Shown here one piece after another: positions 23,172-37,600 of a DNA stretch of 64,000 bases. Where the stretch lies: assembly GCA_903632075.3 (NCBI GenBank), contig CAHIKZ030000027.1, forward strand, positions 2,000,501 to 2,064,500, given 5' to 3'. This DNA is from Acanthosepion pharaonis. Lineage: Eukaryota; Mollusca; Cephalopoda; Sepiida; Sepiidae. Every line of letters starts with the position of its first letter. Position 1 is the stretch's first letter. A program made the translations under genes and the position numbers. The notes under the pieces were generated by a model. The model was not told where the DNA came from. It did not search any database and worked only from the letters and a program-made list of their open reading frames with translations.

Positions 23172-26100
23172 GATGAAAAAGCATAGTGAGGCAATATATA
23201 GAAACCATGTAGCATCCTCTATGAGATCGCTAAAAAGAGCATAGAAAGATGAAAAAGTCCCCAAACTTGACTAAAAGAAAATTTTATTGTCAAAATGTAT
23301 ATGTTTTTATTAAGAGGAAAGAACAAAGTATTTTTAAAAAATGTTTTTTCTTTTTCGAACATTCTAGCTTTTGATTAAAAAACCTTGTTTCTCTTTGTGC
23401 CAACGAAATTACTAAATAATTATAGCAAATTTTAGCGCAATTTTTTTGAAATGACAAACATTAATTTTGAAAATCTTACAAAAATAAAAATAATTGTCAT
23501 ATTTTAATCAACTTTTAGAAATTTTTCAGAAATAATAGAATTTATTATAAATATGTTTTCTTTTTTTAAAGTTATGGCAAAAATACTTTTTATATTTATT
23601 ACTCCCATAACTAATTTTATGACAACTCTAGAAATTCAATACTGTACAATTTAGTGATTACATTAGTTAAAATAACAAGGCTTTCAGGAAAGTAAATCAT
23701 GTTTCTTTATTTGTTTTTTTTTTTTTTTAAATCGGACCCCTTCTACCTTAAAATCGGCTCTGAATTGTAACATACAAAATTCAATAAAATAAAGATATTA
23801 TTTAATTTTAAATGCATTTAGTTGTTTTTATGAATATGGATAATACTGCCTGAAAGCAAAAAACTTTTTCGATGAAAAATGAAGTTTTAAAACATTTATT
23901 TGTTATTACTTAAATTATTTTATTATTTTTACATTAAAGTTGTTAAATATTCTAAAATTAGTGAAAATGATGTACAGTTTAGTCAATAGTGTTATTAAAT
24001 AGATCTTTATTTACAGATTAAAAATTTTAAAGCTGGCAATAATCACTCTATCCCCACTATGTAAAAAATCCAATTTCACATGGCTTTTTTTGTCCCGAAA
24101 ACGGCTGTAATTCAAGTGTACGGAAGACCGGAAGTAGCATTAATAAAATAAAAACGTGACGTTATTGCTATTATAGTTTACAGCCTTTAATTTTTATGTT
24201 TTTTTATTTTTTGGAATTGTTCGGACCAAACATGTGTGGAGAAGTTTGATTTTTCAATTTTAACTGAGAAGGGTGCCTACAAGTATTAGGTATCTGTTTT
24301 ATGAAATTTATATGATCTTATTTTTATATAATAAAATGAATGGAAATACAATACCATAAAATGTAATTAATGTCCATAAATTTATAGTATTTTATGTACA
24401 CTTCTGATAAAATTTCATAAAAAAGGTACCTGTAACGAATTAGATACCTTTCTTATGAAATTTTATCTCACTCTCAACAGTCTTAATTTAATTATTTTTA
24501 ATAATATATTTTCCATAAAGCATCGTAAAGGTGAAAGCTAAGTACCAAAAGAAAAAAAAAAACAATTAGAGAGCTGAAAATTTTCCTTAAAAATAACGAG
24601 ATAATAAGTTGGTTCACTTAAAACTAAATAATTATATCACTTCTGTCCTATCGTATGATAAATTTCCTTCCGGTAAGATGTCAATATATGATGAAATCAT
24701 CACTCGTCATTTGTCAATCGTCACCATTGTTAAAACCTGCTTTCACTTATTTTTATACTACATTTTTTGGGCCCAGAAAGTAAGTAATGTTTGTTTCAAA
24801 ATATATTAAATAAACTTTATAATTTCTAATTTTCTTAAAATAAATTTTGAGAAAACTATAATTGATTTTTAGAAGATTTTTAAATGGAGAATTTCACTTT
24901 TGTTTATAAAGTGGGAAAAATATTCGACATGATCGATTTTTTTCTGTCAGTTTTGCTGACACAAAAAAACAAGATGTTTAACGAAAATTTCGAACGTGCT
25001 AGGAACGATAAAAAAATGTAAAAAAAATAATCAAAATACTTTCCTCTTAATAAGAACATAAACCTTTAGAAAATGAAAAAAATTCATCAAGTTTAAGACC
25101 CTTTTTTTCATGCATCTCTTTTTTAGCGGTCTCATGAAGGTACCTATATGCGTGTGTGTAGTTGGAGTCAGAATTATTCACACAGTCTCATAATTATGAT
25201 TAAAATACTAATACCTTAAATTTTCATAGATATTTCGATTGAACTTTACGCAAATGATTAAATAATTGAAGAAGAGCAGTTATGTTAATAAAAGATTTAT
25301 CATGGCCAAACAACAATACGGAAACATAAAAACGAACATTTAACATAATACAGAATTATTGGTCCTCTTGATTCAATTGTGCAACTTTTATTCTCGATTA
25401 ATACACTTAATCGTTTTTTGATAGATCCTTACAATATCATTAGACATGTTGACAGGTAGTTTTCACCATTCTTTCATTGCAGTAACTCCTAGTTCCTACA
25501 AATTCAAAGGATTTTAGGTTCTTACTTTTTTCTTCAAATAGTTCCATACATTCCGTGGAAGACTCGGAAATTAGTGCACTTTCCATATATCTTATGGTCA
25601 GATACATTAAAAAGATCGACTTATGCATTGCGTGTGCTAATTTGTAAAATATCCCTTTTGTGTTCATATATTCTTTGAAATTATTTGAAGTCTCAATGAC
25701 GTATTTCCTGTAACACTTATTCCATTCTATAGTTTAAACCCCTGCTTGCAGTTTAGATTGTTATTACCACATTTCACTTTTCTTAGCAAATGTATTTAAA
25801 AGAACTGGGATAAAAGCAAAAACGAATGCGTTGGAAAAGTTAAATAAAATCTGCTACGTGCGCTCAAAGCCAATAATTCTGTTAGATTGTTGATGGATCT
25901 GTGAGTGTTTTCCTTGCTGGTATCTTCAGTTGGATGTATGCCGAAACAAGATATCGTGCGTTTGGTTTGGTTTCATCTTCCAGCTAGCTAAATAGATATT
26001 GGTTGGATGCTCTTGAGAAAGCCAAGACCAAAGTTATTCTGAGAACTTGAAAGAGTCTTTCCTTGAAGAGGATTATGTTAATTTCATATCTGCTAAATTC

Positions 26101-29100
26101 TACCTTACGGACTCGGTACTTTTACTTCCGTAAAATATTTCGTCTAGTAAGAATTTTGTTCGATCACTTAAGTACCGACAAAGATTATCTATCCCCATCT
26201 ATTTGATATAAGTCTATGTATATTGAAAATTAAGATACTTCAAAATATGTTCAGTAGTCATTCCCAGATTGAATATTGTCTCTGATTAACATCAACAACA
26301 AATTCTGAAAAGAAAACGCTAGTATATTTTACTGTTTTTGAGAAGTGTACACCGCGATGGGAAAAAGGTGCACCGTTCGCACTGAGAGCACTGTTCCAGA
26401 GTCTAGGTGATCTGGGGATCTTCTCAGGTGTCACAGGTTAGGATAAGCAACCGTCTATTGAGAAAGATTTCATTATATAATGTTTTAATCAGGGGATCGT
26501 TCACGATCGACAAACTCGATTTTTAGAACCTCCGTGTGAGTCTATATAAATATGTTGAGCATGCTGGTCAAGACATTGATCGAGAGATCACTGTTGGTCG
26601 ATTGAGTCAAAATTACTACTGCTGGGGTTAGGAGTAACTTTGACGGTTATTGGCAGCATAAGGCCTCTATGGGAATGTGAAGGCTACAAAGCAACATAAA
26701 AAATATCGCAAGACATCTACTCTTCGAGCTCGAGCATAGTCTTATTTTTTTGTAATAAATAGAAAAAATGTGATCCACTGACAAAAATTAGGGAGGAGAA
26801 TATGCTGGTCTACACAATTCTGATAGTAAATTTATAACATTTACTAATATGATCAATCTTCATGATTCCTTTCACCATAACGTCACAGTTATTCTGAAAA
26901 TTTCATGCAACAATCATCAATAGTTCACATCTTTATCTCTGAAATTATAATACTCATATTTACAATTTCAGTTGGAAGGGGGAATAAAAATATATATTCA
27001 TATCCAAAAACATTAAATGTATTCTTATTAAATTTTTAAGAATTTATTATTATTATTTCCTTTGATTTTTGGTGTGGACACATTTCTTTCTAGGTCCCGC
27101 CCAGAGACCTAAGGTTAGAAATGGCATCATGACATTTTCCACTGACCAATTAAAAAAACAAACTCCCCCCCCCCGCCACATATTTTATATAGATGAAGCC
27201 CTTCGTATAGTGTGGGCTGTAATCGTGAGAACAACTTTTTTTTTGTATTTCTTTAAGGCATGGGCTTCCAGGAATCCCTTCATTGAGTCTACTGGATTTT
27301 TTTTCCAACCAATCCGAGGGCTTCAACTACAACAGGGATTTTTGACGTTCCTATGAGCCACAAATTTGAGATTTCGATTTCAAGATCTTTGTATTTTGAT
27401 ATTATTATTATTATTATTATTATTAATTTAGTTTTTATTTTTCTCATGAAGGTGTGCTATTCCTGAACTGGCAAACGACACTTACGAAATCCAAAGCGAA
27501 GCCCATGATGAGCTTATTAAAGAATATATACCCGAAGATATAGTGGATGGGAAACCAGTGTACAGTAGCTGCCATCTTTATGTCAATAAAAGTGTCCTAG
27601 GGAACCAGACACTGAGTAATTGTACTTCTTGGGTTTATGACAAATCAATATTTCAAACAACGTTGACCAGTGATGTAAGTATATTTGGTATATATGTTTG
27701 TTTCTGAGAGCTGGAATCGCAATTAGACTCATAATCATCAAGATCTTTCAGTCTTTAACTTAATCTAAGATTACCATCCTCACTTGTCACCATCAAGACA
27801 TATCGTTATGACCACTTGTTATTCGTTTTAATATTAATCATTGTGTTATGGGGACATACCTCCATGAACAAAATAGACTCGTCTTTATGACGATATTATG
27901 CCTCGCAAGAGGACTGTAGACAGTGTACGTTGACTACTCTACTTAGCTGTCAGACGGACGTGCAACACTTCTGTATTTGTTCTCTTTGTTAATAATACGT
28001 TTTACTGAATTGGTGAGTTCGAGTTTCTTTCGGAACTCTTCCGGGTCCACAACACTGGCGACGAGGATTTAAAGAACTCCACGGCAGAAATATAAAAAAA
28101 AAATTTTTGGTCCACAACACTGGCGGCAAAAATTCAAAGAACTCCACGAGAGAACTATAAAAGAAACAAAATTTGCTTACCAGTGTCTACAACGCTGGCG
28201 ACTAGAATTTAACGAACTTCACGTGAAATCATAGAGAAAAAAAAAGAAAGAAAAAATTGGTAAGTTGATTTATTCTTCTTACTAACCAAAAGTGATTTCA
28301 TTTTTTTTTTTTTTTTTCGCGCAAAGAAAAAGTTAATGTTCCTTGTTCTGGCATTGTCTTAACAAGAAAGAAAATTAATTTTGTTTCCAGCGCCGAAGTA
28401 TAAACTTGACGTTTAGTAGTTGTCCAAAAATCTACTGTGTACGCGAATAACACATTTAAAGTGAGAAAAAAGGGATTTGTTTTTTTTTCTCTTCTTCTCT
28501 CCTCCGAGCAATACAAAGGCTTGGTACAAGTAAACTTACGTAGAAGCGTAATATTGAAAAGTAAAACATGGAAGAGTTTAAAAAGCTACTATGTTAGAAC
28601 TAGTTAGACTCCAGTTTGAACAACAACGAAGAAACGAAGAAAAGCAATTAGAATTACAACGAAAAAACGACGAAAAACAACAACGAAGAAACGACGAAAA
28701 ACAATTAGAATTACAACAAAAATACGAAGAACAACAGCGAGAACATGAAGAAGAGCAATTAAAATTACAGCGATAAATGATAGAACAGAAAAGGTTTGAA
28801 GAATTGCTTCTACAAACAGCGTCGAATAAGGGTCAAAATACCGAGAGCGAAACTACTTTTTCACAAAACGCAATTTGGATTGCAATTGACAATTTCATTT
28901 ATTCGCCAGACGAAGATAAAACATTCGCTTCATATTTCAGAAGGTATGAGGATCTATTCGAAATAGATTGTGGAAAATGGACAGACGCTAAAAAGCTACG
29001 CTTACTGCTCCGGAAATTAGGGACTACTGAACATAGCAAATTCGTGGACTACATATTACCTCGAAAAACTAGTGATTTAACTTTCATTGAAGCTGTAAAT

Positions 29101-31596
29101 ATTCTTATAGAACTCTTCAGCCCTAAAACGACGTAATTTCACAAAAGGTGGAAATGCTTAAACCTAACCAAGAAAGACAGCGAAGACTACTTGACGTTCG
29201 CATCGGTAGTTAACAAACATTGTGACGATTTTAAATTAGCCGAACTTACCGCAGACAATTTAAAATGTCTAATATTCGTACAAGGACTTGCATCGTCGAA
29301 AAATGCAGAAATTAGAAGGAGAGTCCTAACCAGGTTAGAGGGAGAACCAAATTTAACCTTACAAAATATAGCCGAAGACTGCCAAAAATATATAAGTGTA
29401 AAAAATGATTCTAGAGACATTGAAGAGTCAGGTGTTGCACACATAAGAACAATACATCGAAAACCACATTTTTCCTCCCTTCAAAAACAAGTCAAACCAA
29501 AAAAGATTATTTTCACTCTCCTAAGAAAAAAGTCAACTCAATCAAAAACCGAAAAATTTACAGCCTAGTTCATGTTACCGTTGTGGAGCACTTCATTGGT
29601 TTAAAGATTGCCAATATCGGTTTAAAACCTGCCCAACTTGTAATAAAGTTGGGCACAAGAGTTCACATTGCAGAACAAATAAAGGAAGAAGAAGCCGGAT
29701 TAGAACCACAAAAACAGACGAACTGGACGTCAAAAATATAAGAAAGTGTGTACAGGTAGAAATACTGAATAAAAAAGTCAGTTTACAGTTAGTCTCCGGG
29801 TCTGATTTATCAATAATCAACCTACATACTTGGAAAAGATTAAATAAACCAACCACGCTAAAAACCGACAAAATAGCTAGGTCGGTGACCTGTAAAAAAT
29901 TAATTTTGTAGGTGACATTATCGCGAACGTTACTTTGAACGGAACAACCTAAAAATTAAAAATGTTCGTGTTAAAAAACACAGACAATCTATTTAGCACA
30001 GATTGCAGAATAATGTATACCTATGTTTTATAGATTATGCAAAAGCACTTGATAAAATACGTTACAAAGAACTGTTGGAATTGCTAGGTAATCTGCCCAT
30101 ACTTTAGGAGGATATTAGAATAATACAGAAATTTTACTTGGAGAAAAACACCTGTATACGAATAGAAAATGAATTATACAAAACTAGAAAGATTTGTATT
30201 CTCAGTGAACTTATTCAACCTATAAAGAGAGGCATTTCTGAAAGAAACAGAAGTCCTCTCAGGACTTATTAACGACAGACACATCTTAACAACATGATAT
30301 GCAGTTGACTCGTTGTTCATAGCAGACACAGAAACGGAACTACAAGTACTCCTACAGATGTTAGAAAAGGAAAGCGAAAATAAAAAACTTAACATCAATT
30401 GCAAGAAGACAATGCATGCTTGTCAGCAAAATGAACAGGCAACATGCAAATTACAAATTGGATATACCAAAATTAAGCAAGCACAACATTGAAATATCTG
30501 AGAGGCGTTTTAACAAAAGATGGAAGGTACGACACCAAAATCCGAAGGCGCATTCGAAAAGAGAAAGATGACTAACAAATGCTAAGGAAAAAATTAAGAG
30601 AGAGGAAAATGTCACCAGAAACAAAGAAAAAGTGTTGAACTGTTATATAATATCAGTTCTCCTGTATAGCAATGAATGCTGACGATCGATCTGCTCGATG
30701 ATGATAGAGATTTGAAACAATAGAAATATGGTACCACAGAAGGATGCTGACAATATTAAACATGTGAACATCAATGAAATTTTATAGAAAATGGAAACAA
30801 AATGATACTTATGCCGAAACAGGTGAAATATACATAATGAGGAAAGAAAGGCGGGAAAGTTTGACATTCGCATGACATATTGCAGGCAAGACGGGCAGAG
30901 GAAAACATCGCATAACTTACCTTTTGAAGAAGAAATTTAAAAACAACAGTAAATGGTAGATATATCAAAGCAATTAATACTTGGACAATCTCTTTGCTAC
31001 GCTGTTCGAAAGCCTTTTTAGTTTGGAGTAACTGGATTTGGATTAATAGAAGTTCTCATGAATTCTGACAGCTCCACGAAAACCGGATCGGAATCTGGAA
31101 GTTAAGATGTCGTGCTGTATTTTCTTTTTGCACGTGTGGAATATTCCGAGGAATTTAGTTGAAATGATATTCTCTGCTTTAAGGACACTTTCTCTTATCA
31201 ATTTCCTTTGACGTTTTGAAATTTGCATTGGGTTTGTGTTTTTTGATCTGTGACGTCAGGTTTATTAGAGATTAATTGAAAGTTCTAATTGTTGTGACCT
31301 TGTGGCACGGACGTTAGAAAAATTGAGACGAAATGGTGAATAGTTTTGTCCGATAATGTTTGTTCTGGTACAAACATGTTGAAACATTGTTTGTCACTGA
31401 CTTGTGACAGGAGCATGTTTAAGGTCGGTTGTTTTATCGTGTTCTAAATCAGGTCAGCAAATGTTGCTGTATGTACATATTAGAGGAGCTTCGATCATCA
31501 ATAAATCCTGCGGGAACTACACTTTGACTATTTTGTACATATAAATGACGACTGCACGGAAATGGAATAAATTTCAACAAGGCGATATTTTATATT

Positions 31597-31632
<36 letters not shown>

Positions 31633-34433
31633 CAAGAGGAAAAATAGACGACTACAAATCTAAAAGAGAAAACATAGCTACGAATTATTTTGTGGGTGAT
31701 ACGTGCGTGTGTATGTGAAAATGCTCAAATCCCTATGTCCTGGAAGGTCCCAGTTGGTTTTGTCGCTCCATGATTGCAAGAGGAATCATGGGGCGACAAA
31801 AGTGCGATAAGAGAAAAAAAAGTTCTCAACGGAGATTTTAAGTAAACGCTGCTAGCAATCAAAATGATGCAGCTGAAATTATTGAAGCACGTCATGAGGA
31901 AAGAATGCTTGGAAATTGAATATATCTCATGGCATAGTGAAAACAGTATAAGACTCGGTAGAGAAAGGACACAGAGGATTGCTAAAGGATTGGAATATAC
32001 TTAGTCAAAAATGCCAGGAAATAAGGGAAAAAACATGATCACCCACACCTTGAAAAGCAATGGTACACAAAAGAATATTCCATATTTTCTAGATCCCCGT
32101 GCAAGTTCCTGATATTCAATTAATTACTCTCATCCATTTTTAATCTGTGTTTTGACGTCACAAGAATTGACTAATGCTTTTTTTTTCTTTATTCACGTTT
32201 ATTACATAAGGTTTGAGGAGGCACAGTGGAGTAATGGATAGCGGCTTGGATTAAGGAATACGTGCTAATACCCTTGGGAAAGGTGTGAATCCTCTTCTCC
32301 CTCCAGCTATGGGTAAATACCAGGACAGACTGGGTTCTATAGACTTGGATGGCAACAGGTTTAGAAGGACAACTCTGAATTCAAACCCGGAGTGGAGCCC
32401 CTAAGGCGGATGGACGGCACTTTGTTTAGTTTATCCTCTCCTTTGGACTCTACTAGCTAGGCCGAGAGGGGGGACTAGATGTCCGGGCACCCCTAGTTCT
32501 GCATATATCTCACTCAGGCTCGTAGCGCACCGCGCTACTCCATCGTCTCTTGAGACGGACGGATGCCGACGACCACGGCATAAGATTTGCTTACTTGGAT
32601 TAATGATTGGTCCGAATATCAAAATCAGAGTATTTTGTAAATCTTTTATTTCTACGATAGTTTCGGATTTGCGGTGATAACAGTTGTTTATATGGTCGAA
32701 ATTCTGTTGTTTGCATTGTTACTTGTATGTAATTGTTCTGTGTATGTTTATGTATTCTTTGTGTCAGTTTGCTACATTCATTGATTATGTGGTTTAACGT
32801 CTAAGCATTTTTTCTGCAAAGTCGGCATCGGTTTGCTACATTCACTGCACTATTGTTTTGGTAATTTTTTCCGCCTTCACTTAAATGTAGTTTATCCTGA
32901 CATACCCGTTCTGGGCAGCAAAGAAAATAGATTCCATTTCTCTCTTCAGTGTAGATATGCACATAAGTTTCCGTTAGGAAAATACATTATTATTTTAAAA
33001 GCATCAATGTTTTATCGTCCCACTTTTTCCTTCCAATTGCTTTCTCTGCAGTCTAAATAATTTGCCTAATATAAAAATTATTTTTGAAATACTTCTGTTG
33101 CTTTTTATTTTTTCCTAGAATTCTTGTGCGCAATTATTTTCACATGGCCACAAAGTAAATAAGTAACGTATTTACTTTTTGGCCATGTGAAAATAATTTT
33201 TGATGTTGTTGACACTAAATACGACTTCATTTCTTCATGCAAAATCTCTCTTGTCATTGTACGTAGTCATGCTTTTCCTGGGCTGTTCCTTCATTGGTGT
33301 GATGTACTCTTTTTTTTCCAGTCAAGAAATGACACTGTGTATCTCAATACTGATGCTGTCCATGTGTTAATCTCTTTCATCATTTTTTTCACCTTTATCA
33401 TTTAAATTTCAATAAAATTTCATTTTCTCATAAGCTTTTTTTTACTTTTCCCTTCTTTCCACACTCTTGATATTCGATTACTTCGAGACATTTAGACAAA
33501 TCATGTATTATTAATGCCGTGAATGACATATTATCCAGTATGTCCATTTTACTTACTGCTGAAGACTATTATCTGTCCAATGCTAATATGAATCATTACT
33601 GTCAAATTCTTTTCCGTTTTACTTGCAGCAACTTTTATCTTTGGTGATCATCATTGAAAGTTTCTCAACAAAAATCATTTTTAACCCCTGTATATGTGGT
33701 GGTTATTTTTACCTCGAGTTGCAGAATCAGAAACAAGATATGGTATTAGTAATATCATAGTTATAAACACTAATTGTTGCGACAGAGATTATCTGAAAAA
33801 GAATGAGAAAACACATAAAATAAAAATAATAAAACCGCTTTTGTGATACTTGAAGTTTTCCACCAGCCGTCAATTTTTACTTTATCGATGGATTTAGTTA
33901 TAAATTCTCAATATTGATTCATTAATCTTTAATATTTTGGAGCATTCCCGAATACAGTTATGGAAACTTTCTTACGTTTTTATTATCAATCCATCCAATT
34001 GCAAAATATTTATACCCGGTATCTTCTGTGCCATGAAGTTTCACATCAGATATATCAGGTTGTTGTCGATGAGGATTAAGAGAGAAGTTTCTTCAAATTA
34101 CTATGACTATTATCGAAAACTTCAGCATATTGGCATTATCTCAATCACTCTAGGATTTATTATTTTACTTTTAATGATTTTTCTCATCATCAATATTTTT
34201 AATTTAATCCAATCAATAATGTTTAAAATTTAAATAAAACTTTCATTTGCACTTTTTAATTTGAATAATAATGTTTGAATATTTTATATTTGTCCTAGTT
34301 TAATTTGGTTTGTGGCAAGGAATGGCTGGCCCATCAAATTTTTACCGTATTTTTTGCTGGTTATTTGGTTGCAATGTTATCTTGTGGTTGGCTTTCTGAT
34401 CGGTAAGTATACGTTAAAAATACGATATATTTC

Positions 34434-34472
<39 letters not shown>

Positions 34473-34609
34473 AATTGTTATTATTACATGATTTAAATGA
34501 TCACACACACACACACATATATATAAGCATATATATATATGTGTATGTATGCAATTGCATATTAAGATTTTTGTTTGTTTTTTTCTGTATATTTTTCTTC
34601 ATATGTGTG

Positions 34610-34646
<37 letters not shown>

Positions 34647-37600
34647 TTTTTTCTTTTTGGTAGATAGATTATATAAAAAACTGTTCAATTGTTCTTTTTT
34701 TCCTAGCGCTTTCGGCTATACATTTAGCGATTTTCAAGATTGAAATATATTAACTGTTAACAAGAAATAGATTGTTGTATCTATGTATTTTTATAATGTT
34801 TCATTTTCAAAACACGGCCAAGATATTGTGTCTATGTTTATAGTTGATATTACTGAGTGTTGTCTTTTTATCAATAAGACTTCCATTATTTTTAGTCTTT
34901 TTTTCATGTAGATGATTCTATTATATTTGTGTTGTCAACAAATATGTTACAAATGGGGTCTAGTAGGTCCCCATGAGTGTTTAAATGAGACCTAACTGAG
35001 TTATGATCAGAAAGATGTAGTGTGCGTCTTATTGGCAATATGTTGTAATATGGCCTATATAACTGTTGACGAATTTTGATTGATTAGGAATGCAATTTTG
35101 TAATGGAGATTTAAATTCGTAAATAATATTTGCCCTATTTCATTTTGTTCTAAGAGGTGAATTATTATTTTTAACTATAAGGTTAGAGGTTTTTTGTAAT
35201 AAATAATTAATCTAATTTTTTGCTATTGACTACTCTTAATTCTAGTTTTTTATTGTTTCTAATATTCATTCATCTGATTTTTATAAAATATTAATGTTAT
35301 TGTTGTAAGGTAGCAGCGAGACGACGTGTATCTGCCTCGATACTCGTTGCCGTAAATGTCTTGTTTAAGTAGCCCCTCTCGCCTCTCGTGTAAGCGGGCG
35401 AGTCTACTTCTATGGGGGTGTGACGCCAAGACCATTCTGGTCTTGTAACTGGGCGTCTTAGGTTCGATTCCACCTCTACACGCCCCCTCCCTTCCGGGGC
35501 CACAAGATACTCGCGTTGTGGTCCAATGTTTTGAGGCTCTGGAGTAGTCGTGCGACGTGCCCCACGTCTGTGGGGATAGGTTCCTGGGTGGTCGCGTCAC
35601 CCTTCTGCTACGACGCACCGGTTGGTCTTCCTCAACCTCCATCATTCCAGGGGATGCTGTGTCATCTACCTCCATCGGTTCTGGTAGAGTGTCGATTGTT
35701 TCGGGCTGGTTTTGATCCATATCAGTGGTGGACCATTCTCCCGGTATTTCGGGCCCTGTTGGGTTGTCTATGGTATCCAACATTCCTGGGGGCACCTGAG
35801 GTATCGAGTGGCAAGGAGTATCTACTACTGGGTTTATTTTTCGGAGGAATCTGCGATTGCGACGGGTTACCCGGTTACTCCCATCCATGCGTACATTATA
35901 CTGCCGGTTACCCAGTGTTTCCACCACCCTTCCTGTCTTTGCCCATCGGCGCGGGTATGGACCAACTTGGTTCTGTATCTGCACCGTTTCCCCGATTTTC
36001 AGTTCCTGAAGTGGGTGACTTTTTAGATTGTATTCTCTTTCATTCCTTAAGTGTCTTTTTGCCATCGCTGTTTCCCTATAATGACTGATTTCTCTCCAGC
36101 GTTTGTGGATTCGATATCGGTCCTGGAGCACTGGGAGATGGTCCTTTATCACGCGACCGTAGAGCATCATCGCTGGAGACATATGTAGGTCTCGTACCGG
36201 GGGTGTTGCGATGAGTCAGTAGGGACCTAGCTGCCTGGTCATGGCATAGGCGACCGCAACTGTCCGTGCTATCAACAAGTATCCTTTTAGCCGTTTTAAC
36301 TGCTAGTTCTGCTCTCCCGTTGCTTTGAGGGTAATATGCCGATGATGTTCGTTTCCTTATGCCCCAATTATCTAGGAACCGGTTAAATTCACTGGAGTCA
36401 AACGGTGGTCCGCCATCGGTTGAAAGTTCCTCCGGTACGCCATACGTGCAGAACCAGTTTCGTAGGGCGTCACATGTAGCCTTGGCATTCCCGGACGACA
36501 TCAGAGTGACTTCTACCCATCCGGTGTATCTATCTGCATATACTAGATAGTTCTTCCCTCGTAAATCGAAGAAGTCCGTCACAGTCTTCTGAAATGGGAA
36601 CTCGGGGTTCGAGGGCGGCATTAGGGGTTCCTTGGGTTGTGATGGAGCTATTACGTTGCATACTTTGCACTGGGCCCGGGTTTGACGAATGCTCGCGTCC
36701 AGTCCTGGCCAAAACAGCCGCTGTCTAGCGTTTGCCAACATTCCATTGACGCCCTGATGCGCTGAATGGAGTGATTCCAGTACCTCCGCACGTAGCTTTC
36801 TGGGTATGAGGATTTTATTTTCCATTATCGTCACCCCTTCCAAGCAATATAACTCCTCTTTCATATGCCAAAACCGGCGAATTGTCTCCGGCAGTTCGTG
36901 CCGAGATTTAGGGAAGCCATTTTGTATGAATTCGGCGAGGGAACGGCATTCCTCGTCAGTAGCAGCTGCAGCCACAATCCTGTCCCATGTTATTGCTCTT
37001 AATTTAGGGTCCTGCTCATAGGTGGAGTTAAATGACGCTCTTATGGCGCTATCCATAGTTTGTGCGGTGTCCTCTTCGTTTGCTTCCTCCTGGCTTAACG
37101 CCACTGGGCATCTCGATGTACAGTCTGGTGCCGCATTGAGTTTGCCAGGGAGATGCTTTATTCGAAATTTGTACATCAAGGACCGTTCTTTGAAGTTAAA
37201 CAGTCTTGGGTTCTTTATGTCCTCCAGAGCTTTGTCCGAGAAGATCTTCACCAGGGGCTTATGGTCCACGGTGACTAACAGCTCTGGGCACCCCAAAACG
37301 AACATCCGGCATGCTTCCAGTCCGTAGACTAATGCCAATGCTTCTCCTTCCACTGGTGCATATCGGGACTCTGCGTCATTAGTGAATCGGGAGCCGGCCA
37401 GGATTAACTTCCAGTGGTCCTCACCACACTTCGGTCCAGCTTCGGTGGCACAGTTGCAGTGCTTCTGGAAAAGAAAATATCCTAAGCCTGTTTTGCTGAA
37501 GTCCGTCGACAAACAAGTTGGCCTATTCACTTCGAAGGTTCTTACACCGTTCTCGATTTCTTCTGTGATCCTTCTTTTCGACTCTTCGAAGATTCGATCG

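Larger units (their letters stand above)
21230..27451 (+). other. Gene 2 intron 1 (6.2 kb)
   Basis: Contains (TA)n arrays, an unassigned ORF at 22027-22428, the foldback at 23205-25150 and a LINE end at 27090-27400. I see nothing recognisable in 25150-27060 apart from scattered short ORFs without motifs. Confidence 0.6.
27675..34298 (+). other. Gene 2 intron 2 (6.6 kb)
   Basis: Holds a degenerate Gypsy-type element, two LINE remnants, a SINE, a (TA)n array at 31600-31631 and a hairpin at 33131-33206. 30980-31590 and 33210-34298 show nothing I recognise. Confidence 0.6.

Noticed and set aside
33937..34233. 98-codon ORF with a hydrophobic C-terminus just before gene 2 exon 3
   Set aside because: AT-rich sequence readily gives Ile/Leu/Phe runs; no splice logic or conservation with gene 1 supports it.
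35516..36088. 190-codon plus-strand ORF
   Set aside because: Antisense shadow of the Gypsy integrase tail; no family match and the minus strand explains the sequence.
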